Assembly (NCBI GenBank): GCA_030762175.1
Contig: CM060846.1
Location: forward strand, 304,454,512 to 304,518,511
Reading direction: 5' to 3'
DNA: 64,000 bases
From: Metallyticus violacea
Taxonomy: Eukaryota; Arthropoda; Insecta; Mantodea; Metallyticidae
In this document: one piece after another, positions 56,168-64,000 of the stretch
Position numbering within the stretch: the first letter of the stretch is position 1
How the letters are laid out: each line of letters starts with the position of its first letter
Position numbers and translations under genes: made by a program
The notes under the pieces: generated by a model
Told to the model about the DNA's origin: nothing
Databases searched by the model: none
What the model saw: only the letters and a program-made list of their open reading frames with translations

Positions 56168-57639
56168 TAGCAATAAGAGTGTTTAGTTGGATTCAATCAT
56201 ACAATGATTTAAATTATATGATTAGCTTCACTGTACAAGTTCCATTTAACATTTCTAGTTAAATTCTCTATTGTTGAATGTACACTGTCCACTTGGATCA
56301 TTGTGTCAGATTTTTTTAATATTTGTTGCTGAATTTTAGTATTATACTTTATTGACAGTATACAGAAACTTATTGCAAAAAGCATTCCGTCTGAAATCAA
56401 AATGGTCATCTTAATATGATCTTGTAAGCTTGAACGTCAAGTCAAATTAGACGATTGCAACCTGCATCATATCAGTTCTAAGTGGTAGACAGTATTCCAG
56501 AATAATCATAACATAATGCCACTGATTGATTACATACTGTGATCTTTTGCTGCTGTGCTTTGCAGGTATAATATAACTCAGATTTGATTTGGCCCTTGTT
56601 CTAAAGATATTTTTGATGAAATGGCTCAAGAAAGTGTAATTTTATTTGAACTCATTTTCCTTTCCCCTTCATGCCAGACATATACTAAGCATCCTTGTTA
56701 TTTGAAACGTAAAATATAGTTATGAATTTGCAACCTTTGTTAGTAGTACAGCTTTGACACACCTAATAGTTTAGAACATAGTAATATCTTTCACAATGAC
56801 TGATGCAATCAAAATTACATCAATGGCTGAAGAAATGGCATGGGATTTAGCCTCATTACGTTTACTCCTTTTTTTTGGGGTGTGAAAGTCAAATTCTTCT
56901 TGATAAGTATTTTCCTTTCTGTAACTTACACATGTTACATTCATCTTTTCAAGATTTAAAGATTGGCACATTCTCTTCCTTTAAAATTTCATAATTTTTT
57001 TTCTTTTTAATAGTACATACTTTACAATTTCCACAATGCTTCATATACATGAGAGATAAACATAGGCTCAATATATTGATGCTCTATAATAATGGACATA
57101 ATATGAATCAGCATACAAAATTCAACCATTATCAAACAGAATCACAATCATATTTCTTGTTTTCTTTCTTGGAAGATGGTTTCCTCTTATTCTGTTTTCC
57201 AGATTTATACTCCTAATTATTATCTAACCATGATGTTTATCATTTTCTTCACTATCCATCACACTACTCAATTTCTTCTTGGCTTACACCTTGATCTTCT
57301 CCAATTACATATTCAATATTGTCTTCCATTTTTTGCAGCCATCTTCAATAATTCTGTAAGACTTCAGCAAGTTGTGTACGAAAAAAAAGATTTCCACACA
57401 CTTGAGTTTAATGCCATGAGAATTTCAAAGGAAAAACTCATATTCATATTTTTTCCTACAACATTGTTTACTCTGTTTTCATTGCCTTAATGATTAATGT
57501 AATTTTTTAAATTGCTCAAAAATGTGATCTTTTCCTTCCAAAATTCACAAAATATTTCCTTTCTTGTTTCTTCATGAATCTGACATCATAAGAAACTTCA
57601 ATCTGTCTATACTTTAATTTCTTGATGACCACTCTCTTT

Positions 57640-58540
57640 TTGTTTCAAAGGTAGATTTTTCTACCTCCTGAAGTCTCTTTTCTCTGTCCTTTATACTGCA
57701 TTCCCAAATCCCTTACCTTCTTATTCTCTTGCTTTACATTTTAGGTTGACTTTTTATTTTCTGAAATCTTCATCCTGCTGCTTTTCTTATCAGAATTCTC
57801 ACTTATGTTGTTCTTATTACATTTTAATTTTTTTTAATGATAACTTGATACCCCAACTCAACATCAGCTGTAACTGTTTTCTCATTTCCACCCTTAATGG
57901 TTTGTATTGAATCTTGCTTGCAGAGGAACATTCTCATTTATCACATTGAAATATTGAGTTTCAGTTACTATATTATTTCCCATTTCTGGAATTTCAGGAA
58001 AATTCAACATAAGAGCAGTATAAATATCATAAATTTATAATTTTATGATCATCAAATTTAGTTTTTTATCAGTTATTACTTCACCCCTTTCCACAACTTA
58101 AAATGGATAATTAAATTTACTATCTATTAGAACTGGAGGAAAGTTATTGGAAATCCAAAATAGTGTAAAATGGCAGACTATATGTAGCAGTAAAATTTTG
58201 ACAGTTAAAGAGAATGAGAGAAGCAAAAGGATGGGTGAAGAACATACTTATTTTAAACCCCTTCCACACTTTTCCTTGTTTTGTTATTTGGATTATAGTG
58301 GGAAGGATTACTTTAAATAGATATAATTTTCTATCATCACTATTTGGTGTTAAGTTCATTATCATTATTATTTAAAGTAAACAAATAAATATGGTTTTTA
58401 AGAAAGGAAATTATTTGCATTTTATCAAAACAGGACACTACCTACATAGGGAAATGTCAGAAATTAGATTAAAAACTTTTTGTTGTATATAGATTTGTTA
58501 AACCCAAAATGTTGTTAATGCAATGTCCATAGACAAACCT
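57640..58540. other. no confidently identified feature
   Basis: Pyrimidine-rich + strand to ~57900; the complement could be the N-terminal part of the transposon above but has no clear motif. Confidence 0.4.
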
Positions 58541-58605
58541 AATTTTATAAAAGATATTTCTAACATACTTACCTATAACTTCAACTTATGTATTCACTTA
58601 CCCAA

Positions 58606-58652
58606 AAGTAAGACGCGTTTTGGGAGAATCTCTTCCATCTTCAGTTGCTTAC
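58606..58652 (-). ncRNA. Hammerhead ribozyme of PLE-D, G12 lost
   Basis: Minus strand CTGAAGA (complement of 58638-58644; position 7 is free, so the core half is complete), stem II GAGA...UCUC-type pairs, AAAAC for GAAAC, stem III ACG/CGU, triplet GUC, then UUAC pairing with GUAA upstream. Only the G12 to A change (CpG to CpA) spoils the core. Confidence 0.55.
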
Positions 58653-58662
58653 TGAACTGCGG

Positions 58663-59814
58663 TTACTCAAAAATATGACTGGACAAACAGATGTTCCTGT
58701 GGTGGCCTCTGTTGGTTGAAGTAGGAAGTTGCTGAGCTTGTCCATGGAAGGAAACTCGCTGAGCTTGTCCATGGAAGGAAACTTGAATTTCATAAGGTTT
58801 TTTTCTATTTTTTAATATGAAAATTTTTTCCCAAGTGGATAACTCTAATGGGCTGTGAAGATGTTTCAGCAGTTTTATTCCTGGTTTTATTTCATGGTTT
58901 TTGGTCCAAAAGTGAGCTGCTACTGCTGATTTATCCACCTGTTTAAACCGAATATTTCTAAAATGTTCTTTCCTCTGAATTTCCAAATTTCTTTTTGTTT
59001 TGCCTATGTAGCTCTGTTCACAATCTGCACATTTTATTTCGTAAATTCCTGATTTTTGTTCTGGTGGTATGGAGTCTTTTACTCTGCAACCTAATAAATT
59101 CTTGATGTTGTGTCTGTTCTTTGGGGCTAACATTATTCCATGTTCTTTGAAGATTTTCTTGAACTTGTTGTGGTAACTTGGATGGTAGGTGAAACTTTTG
59201 AATTTGTATTCTTCTTTTGTGTTTTTCAGTGTGGAAACTTCCCTTATCCCTTTTTGTCTTTTAGATTTATTGATAATTTTTATCACTGTGTCTTTGTTGA
59301 AACTATTCATTATAGCTCTCTGTATTATTTGTTTGTATTCCATTTTGTACTCTGCTTCTGCGAGTGGAATATTCATCAATCTGTGTGCCAAACTGTGAAA
59401 AATTGCATATTTATGTGGAATGGGGTTATAACTCTCATTTTTTATGTAGTTTTCTGTGTGTGTTTCTTTTCTGTAAATTCCAAAATTCAAACCATCTCCA
59501 TTTCTTATAATTTTTAAATCTAGAAATGGTAGCCACCCATTTCTTTCTTCTTCTATAGTAAATTGTATGGATTCATGTTGCAAATTAAGCAGTTTCAGGG
59601 CATCTGTTGAGTGTTTCTTCGGTATTATTGCAAAAATGTCATCCACATACCTATACCATGACTTGAAAATTAAAGGGAAGGCTTTTGTGATGTTTATTTC
59701 AAATGAGCTCATGAATAATTCTGCTAGAAAAGGTGACAAAGGTTTCCCATTGCTAGATCTGAAACTTGTTGGTAATATTTTTTGTTGAAGCTGAAGTAAT
59801 TTTGTTGAATGCAA
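58663..59814 (-). pseudogene. PLE-D RT palm/thumb plus GIY-YIG nuclease (383-codon frame)
   Basis: NGKPLSPFLAELFMSSFE is followed by WYRYVDDIFAI (intact), WLPFLDLKI, FGIYRKETHTENYI, ESYNPIPHKYA, SLAHRLMNIPL, a basic linker, then SGIYEIKCADCEQSYIGKTK, EIQRKEHFRN, and KSAVAAHFWTKNHE. GIY, CxxC, YIG, R.KEH and H.FW are all intact, so this nuclease may be competent. Near the end an SFHGQAQ peptide is repeated by a tandem duplication (58733-58786). The frame ends SSHIFE about 25 bases before the ribozyme. Confidence 0.88.
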
Positions 59815-60435
59815 ATATTAGTAAGTTTTAATAAGTCTTCTATTTCTTCCGTTTTTATATTTATTGATGTTAACCTTTTCTTTAGCATGAGCATGAGTTT
59901 CTCTGTAGGTATGCTTGGGAATAAGGCTTTTACATCAAATGAAACCATTATATCTCCAGCTGTAATTCTGCTATTTTCAAGTTTTTTAACTAGGTCAACA
60001 GAATTTTTAATGCTCAAACTTTGGAATCTCTTAAGAATTGAAGACTTTGATCAATTTTTTTGCTACCTGGTATGTGGGTGAATTGATATTGCTTATTATT
60101 GGTCTCGTGCTGTTATCATTTTTATGTAACTTAGGTAGTGCATAAAGCCTGGGTAGTACTGGATTACTCTGTGTGATATTCTGTTTTACAGTAGTGGATA
60201 GTGTTTTGACTTCATTCAAAGTTTTGTTTAACATTTTTTTGCATTTATTGAGTGGATTCTTTTCAATTGGTTTGTAGTCTTTTCTTTTTAAAATAATTTC
60301 AACCCTATTTATGTATTCATTTTTGTCTAAAATGGCTATTTTATTGCCTTTATCTGCTTTTATGTATATTACTGGTTTTTCTTTTAGTTGTTTTAATGTC
60401 GTTCTGTAGTTTATTGATTGCCACTCCATTGTCAA
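59724..60435 (-). pseudogene. PLE-D reverse transcriptase N-part and palm
   Basis: First segment (60435-60031): IYIKADKGNKIAILDKNEYI, then RLYALPKLHKNDNSTRPII and SNINSPTYQVAKKL. Second segment (60017-59724): SIKNSVDLVKKLENS, IMVSFDVKALFPSIPTEKL (RT motif A with catalytic Asp), and TNICIQQNYFSFNKKYYQQ. The junctions are frameshifts near 60025 and 59760. Order and spacing fit PLE RTs. Confidence 0.85.
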
Positions 60436-60521
60436 CAGCTTCGTAAGTACAATATTTATACTTACCTATATTAGTGTTCCTTGTCAGACACCATGTGAGA
60501 ACATTTAAATGGTAATACTGC

Positions 60522-60805
60522 CATGGGTGGCTGAAGTCATTAAGGTGCAAACTCGTGAACGGGAAGTCTGGGGTTCGAATACCACCAGGACCATCCTCCC
60601 TGACTGTTTTTTTTTTTCCAGGTTTTCCTCAGTCCTCATCATTGGCATATCCCGGGGAGGCACCCTAGACTTAGGCATGGAATGCTTCCTTCCTTTAAAA
60701 AAAAAAAAAAAAACTTTCCTAATATATCATTTCATCTCATGCATCATCAGTGTCCACCGCCTGTCATGCCTCAATAGTAAAAACGGGTGTTAAAGACTAC
60801 TAAAA
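60522..60805 (+). mobile_element. SINE family B, full length
   Basis: Head CCATGGGTGGCTGAAGTCATTAAGG-like (60521 on), B box GGGGTTCGAATACC (~60570-60583), body (CATCCTCCCTGACTG, TTTTCCTCAGTCCTCATC, GGGGAGGCACCCTAGACTTA), 3' end ACGGGTGTTAAAGAC and poly-A. Internal poly-T and poly-A runs have expanded. It lies just upstream of PLE-D. Confidence 0.85.
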
Positions 60806-60983
60806 AAAAATGTTAATGAAACTTTTTTCTATAATAATTAGTTTAAATTCATTTAATAATGTTGAAGTGTTTTGGTTTGAATAATCATCGCAAATAATGC
60901 AATTAAACTGGCAGGCTGCAATAATAATGAAAGTTGAACTTATATGCATAATTTTTTAAGCTGTTTTCGGTGAAGCTATTATG

Positions 60984-61092
60984 TTTAAAATGATACACTA
61001 TGGATAACTTATTTACACACTTCACTTACTATGTTAACATAGTAAGTATAAGTGAAGTATGTAAATAGTTACCCATAGTGTATCATTTTAAA
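60984..61092. repeat. hairpin element (MITE-like), 109 bp
   Basis: TTTAAAATGATACACTATGG at the left and its perfect complement at the right; arms continue to ACTTACTATGTT/AACATAGTAAGT in the centre with few mismatches. Flanked by TTATG and TAATG. Confidence 0.85.
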
Positions 61093-61324
61093 TAATGAAA
61101 GTTATTTATCACCATAGACAAGTTCATGCATCACTCCTTTCTTATTATTAAATGTTCATAGGAAATAACCGATATTATTGATTTAACACTTAGCAGATAT
61201 TAAAACGAGCAGTTTCACTCAAAATTATATAGGTATTAGAAGTTGCATTATAACATGTATATTTTTACTGACAAAACATTAATGGCTCCCCCACAATTGT
61301 GAGTTGCCAAAATTTTTTTCTTTT

Positions 61325-61598
61325 GGATTGATTTATTTATGGACGCTCTTTAACATCTCAGGTCACCAGTGTCCCATTCAACTCAGGGCGTGAAACAGCC
61401 AACAAATTTTGTTCAGAGGCCTCTCTTTCTGACTTGGGGTTCTTTTTCGTGCCATGAATGTACAACACGGGACCCACAGCTTTACTTCCCTTCCGAAGGA
61501 AGTCATACTTTGGATTTTTATGCCTGAAAATATCCATCGGTCCTGACCGGGTTGGAACCCGTGATCTTGGGTGTAGGAGGCAAGTGCTGCCACAATTG
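61325..61598 (-). mobile_element. SINE family A, lacking the A-box end
   Basis: Antisense: GATTTATTTATGGACGCTC, ...CAGAGGCCTCTC, ...B-box complement GGTTGGAACCCG (~61550-61561), and GTAGGAGGCAAG, then similarity stops before the A box. Transposon sequence begins 30 bases later. Confidence 0.8.
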
Positions 61599-61626
61599 AC
61601 AGAGCATAGTAATACATATGAATATA

Positions 61627-62226
61627 CTAAGGGTGCCAAAAAAATATATGCACATTTTCACAGTAGATATTTAATATATTTCAAAGTTGGATGGAAAAAC
61701 AACAGTAATGTGTAGTATGATGTTCTGTAAACAGATGTGACTCACATTATATTATGCTAGCAATGCTACAACAAAATGGTGCCAAGACTATTTGAATACA
61801 GAAAGCAATTTTGAAGTGATATTGGAAAACCAAGAATGTTGCTGAAGTTCAAATGCAGTGGAGATTTGTGTACAGAACAGAACTGCCAATGCAAGTAGCA
61901 ATTGCATGCATTCAAGACAAATTTGAGACTCATTGTATTATATGCAGTGTTCACAAGGGCAGATCTGGGAGACAGCAACCAGCTACGCTGGTGGCACTTT
62001 GGGAAGAAATTGAAATGGCATGTGCTGCAATCTCCGATGAGACTTTCACAAACATTGCTCAATCGTAGTTCAACCTACTCAGAAGTGTAAACATTTTGAG
62101 CAAGTGTTGTAATTATAAAAGTCTAAGATGATTAGTGCTCAACATTTTCTGTTTGTGTGAATTCAATTTTATGTTAACACAGATATTCATTCGCTTGAAG
62201 TGTGTATACTTTTTTGGCATCCTCTG
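61627..62226 (+). mobile_element. 600-bp Tc1/mariner-type deletion derivative with TIRs and TA flanks
   Basis: Left end CTAAGGGTGCCAAAAAAATA (61627-61646), right end complement CAGAGGATGCCAAAAAAGTA (62226-62207), both followed by TATGCACA/TACACA. TA dinucleotides flank it (61625-61626, 62227-62228), the target of this superfamily. Inside, a + strand frame reads YWKTKNVAEVQMQWRFVYRT, then IQDKFET and HKGRSGRQQPATLVALWEEI (HTH domain), and passes into IEMACAAISDETFTNIAQS, a C-terminal block, with the DDE core missing. Confidence 0.88.
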
Positions 62227-62269
62227 TATTTACATATAAAATTTTTAATTAAAAAAATGAGAATGAATG

Positions 62270-63110
62270 CAAGCAAAAAAATACATAGAAAACAAATTTG
62301 TATAAAAGGAATGCGAATAGGAAAAGAGAAATTATTTAAAATTGTTCTTTAAAAATTCTTTTATTACTGATATAAAAGAAAATAAAGTAGTGATTCTTCC
62401 AGACTCAACTTCTGCTATACAAGCTATAGAATGATATGATAGTTCATATGAATCTTACAATGTAAGGGATGTGAGATCTTATTATAGATTACTCCATACA
62501 AAATTTCAACAAATAATACTATTGTGGATACCAGCACATGTGGGACTGATAGGTAATGAGAATGCAGAATTTCTGGCTAAAAAGGGGCAGTGCTATATTC
62601 AAAACCAATAAAGCCCTGTGGATTAAATGTAAAATTAAAAAGTATCAAAACGACCATAGAACAAAAATATTAACATAATATTCAAGTGGAAATACCCAAT
62701 AAAAAGTATTCTAATATAAAAGAAACAGCACGTAAAATAAAAAATCTATCAAGAAAGGAAGCAGTTGCTCATTTTTGACTGGCAACTGGACATGATTGTA
62801 TGGTGGAACATCTACACAGACTTGGTTTTATGAATGATAACACATGTAAGATCTGCAATACTGACAAGATTATAAATGGAGAACATCTATTGGAATGCAC
62901 AGAACTGAGGAAAGCTGCACCTGACGGGAAAACACACACATTACATTGGCTAGCCAGGGAAAAATTGATGGATGAAAATCCTGCACATTGGATCAACAAC
63001 AACAACATTCTTTATTACTGTATATGGGTAATGGCAAAGTACAAATAAAGATCCACGCACTGTAACTTCATGGTCTTTATTTTTTATTTATTTATTTTAT
63101 TTTTTTTTTT
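62270..63110 (+). mobile_element. LINE 3' end: RNase H domain and Cys-rich C-terminus
   Basis: The frame near 62395 reads LPDSTSAIQAIE, then LLWIPAHVGLIGNENAEFLA (62520-62580): an RNase H domain (DS, P.H.G..GNE.AD). A later open frame (62800-63048) has VEHLHRLGFMNDNTCKICN and GEHLLECTEL, the C..C...H....C C-terminus preceded by EAVAHF.LATGHDC. It closes with AATAAAGATCCACGCACTGT and ends in T/A-rich simple sequence. RNase H makes it an I/R1-like or related clade, different from the Jockey-like copies at 20250 and 40760. Confidence 0.75.
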
Positions 63111-63111
63111 T

Positions 63112-63630
63112 TTGTTCTGTAAATTAAAATTTTTCCAAATGGTGAAAAAATGCAGAGGAATAGCACCATAGGCTCCCACCAAGAGGCCAATGACTTCTAT
63201 GTTCTGAAGTTTATATTTTTCCTTAAAGAATGGTACTGTCATGTTTGCAAGAGTAAAAGGATTACTATTTCCAGGACCAATAGCTGATTAAAAACTGCAC
63301 TTAATATTGCAAAAATCTCATTTTCACCCAGAGGTGCACAGAGCAGATTTTGAAGGTTCATTGATGATACATTATTTTTAATTCATAAATTCTGTCCTAG
63401 TTTCTATGAGCCAGATTCCATTCTCTAATTGGTATTGCTAATTAAAAATTTAATGTTTAACAGTTAATGCACTTCATTATCCTTCAGAAATGGTGATAAG
63501 AGGCCATTCTGGAGCCATGGAATTAATGGAATTACATTAATTTTAAACTCTTTGATATTCAAAGAATAATTTTATGCAACATGGGGGAAGGAAGAGAGAA
63601 AAAGCAATATGGTCCATTCAGATAATTTGC
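63112..63630. other. no recognisable feature
   Basis: AT-rich; begins in a T-rich run after the LINE end. Confidence 0.5.
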
Positions 63631-63631
63631 A

Positions 63632-63895
63632 CCGCCACGGGTGGCCCAGGTCGTTAAGGTTCAGACTCAGAGTGGTAGGTCTGGGGTTCGAATCCTGCCA
63701 GGACCATCCTCCCTGACTGGGATTTTTTCCAGGTTTTCCCTCAGTCCTCATAACTGGCAAATGCCAGGGAGGTACCCTAAACTTAGGCCTGGAATGCTTC
63801 CTTCCTTAAAAAATATCCTTTCACAACATATCATTTCATTTCATGTATCATCAGTGTCCACTGCCTGTGGTGCCTCAGCTGTAAAACGGACACAA
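63632..63895 (+). mobile_element. SINE family B, full length, youngest-looking copy
   Basis: Head CCACGGGTGGCCCAGGTCGT, perfect B box GGTTCGAATCC (63685-63695), body blocks as in other copies, 3' end GTGCCTCAGCTGTAAAACGG and an A-rich tail. Fewest differences from the family pattern among the copies here. Confidence 0.88.
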
Positions 63896-64000
63896 AAAAA
63901 AAGCAGTAATTAATGCACAAATTTCTGCCTTATAAATCAACTTCAATTATTGATCCAACAGTAATTTAACAGATGAGCATGTGGACAAAGGTCCACAATA

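Larger units (their letters stand above)
55027..56215 (+). mobile_element. Penelope-like element, lineage C, 5'-truncated, inverted terminal repeats
   Basis: Left end (55027-55087) is an inverted pLTR (AATTGAAATCGTTATATGAC..., CTTGTCTATAAATGTA); the right end (56008-56215) is the direct pLTR with a SINE in it. Between are RT thumb remnants (TKQKQITFLDIKIMKHQGN-like text at ~55165) and a 148-codon frame (55520-55966) with the GIY-YIG nuclease. The left/right ends are inverted relative to each other, as in other compound PLE insertions. Confidence 0.85.
54640..57640 (-). pseudogene. DDE-type transposon ORF of unassigned superfamily, split by PLE-C
   Basis: Minus strand, in order: RFMKKQERKYFVNFGRK-like start (~57590), NMNMSFSFEILMALNSSVW (~57440), KDECNMC joining VSYRKENTYQEEFDFHTPKK (~56970-56880), VKAVLLTKVANS (~56750), HFIKNI, DGMLFAISFCILSIKYNT (~56385), then IQVDSVHSTIENLTRNVKW (~56295). 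Relatives I remember from arthropod genomes have a ...YSDGC.YQNRN... block and GHTQMEVDSVHSTIE at these places. After the PLE-C insertion, the C-terminus resumes at 55025: MYSKNIRPRKILGDPTVVK and IDYKIR. I cannot name the superfamily. An acidic residue in the SDG block and the overall layout suggest an RNase H-fold transposase (inference). Confidence 0.6.
58540..60475 (-). mobile_element. Penelope-like element, lineage D, nearly complete
   Basis: Minus strand: partial 5' pLTR (60475-60440; TATAGGTAAGTAT also occurs in the 3' pLTR at ~58565-58577), RT N-part (60435-60031), RT middle (60017-59724), RT C-part plus nuclease (59814-58663), ribozyme (58606-58652), pLTR. Only a few frameshifts. It is the best-preserved full PLE here, with direct partial pLTRs at both ends. 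Confidence 0.88.

Noticed and set aside
55038..56221. TTATATGA at both sides of PLE-C as its TSD
   Set aside because: The left copy lies inside sequence homologous to the inverted pLTR (compare 38701-38730), so it belongs to the element.
57176..57490. 104-codon + strand frame, hydrophobic
   Set aside because: Antisense to the transposon relic; composition follows from its A-rich coding strand.
59140..59517. 125-codon + strand frame
   Set aside because: Antisense shadow of the PLE-D protein.
1..64000. CRISPR arrays, operons, rRNA genes, phage regions
   Set aside because: Looked for regular spacer-repeat arrays and bacterial gene packing; the window is eukaryotic repeat-rich DNA with none.

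Overview
This window is eukaryotic: AT-rich, intron-containing and about as repeat-dense as large arthropod genomes. I infer an arthropod (a large insect or chelicerate genome) from the mix of element families; the lineage is not resolved. There are no bacterial-type operons, CRISPR arrays or rRNA genes.

The only host gene I can support is the 3' end of an SLC41-type (MgtE-like) magnesium transporter on the + strand. Two spliced exons (9088-9233 and 12691-12873) match in phase and encode the last ~109 residues. Their intron holds a LINE 5' fragment and a diverged tandem repeat. A second possible terminal exon (25732-26059, minus) is weak.

Almost everything else recognisable is mobile DNA. 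(1) Penelope-like elements (PLEs) with reverse transcriptase plus GIY-YIG endonuclease fall into at least four lineages, here called A (1975-5810 and 8050-8290), B (5830-7490; solo terminus 33300-33470), C (55027-56215; derivative 38694-38945) and D (58540-60475; fragments 28490-29110 and 31010-31084). A fifth, E (30530-30699, 31835-32000), is seen only as termini. Their terminal repeats (pLTRs) carry type I hammerhead ribozymes with very short stem III. (2) LINE fragments: 9430-10780, 20250-21350, 24030-25340, 29110-31650, 40760-42640, 62270-63110, possibly 26580-27400. (3) DNA transposon relics: DDE_3-like (380-840), Tc1/mariner-type (17780-18370, 19170-19600, 42830-43150, 44170-45130, 48590-49100, 61627-62226), pogo/Tigger-like (35980-37420), and a DDE-type element I cannot place in a superfamily (54640-57640) that a PLE has split. 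(4) tRNA-derived SINEs of at least four families, several with target-site duplications (TSDs), plus three long hairpin elements.

Insertions are nested, so relative ages can be read. One LINE copy (29110-31650) contains a SINE, an inverted-repeat PLE-E unit with an 11-bp TSD and a 75-bp PLE-D insert with a 12-bp TSD. PLE-C interrupts the unplaced DDE element and was then hit by a SINE (13-bp TSD).

The most unusual observation is that in PLE-A, PLE-B and probably PLE-E the ORF ends on the UGA-UGA inside the ribozyme core CUGAUGA, so translation termination and the self-cleaving motif share the same bases. Several ribozyme copies are damaged at the CpG that contains catalytic G12. Long stretches (845-1975, 21350-24030, 45730-48590, 51985-54640 and others) show nothing I can identify.
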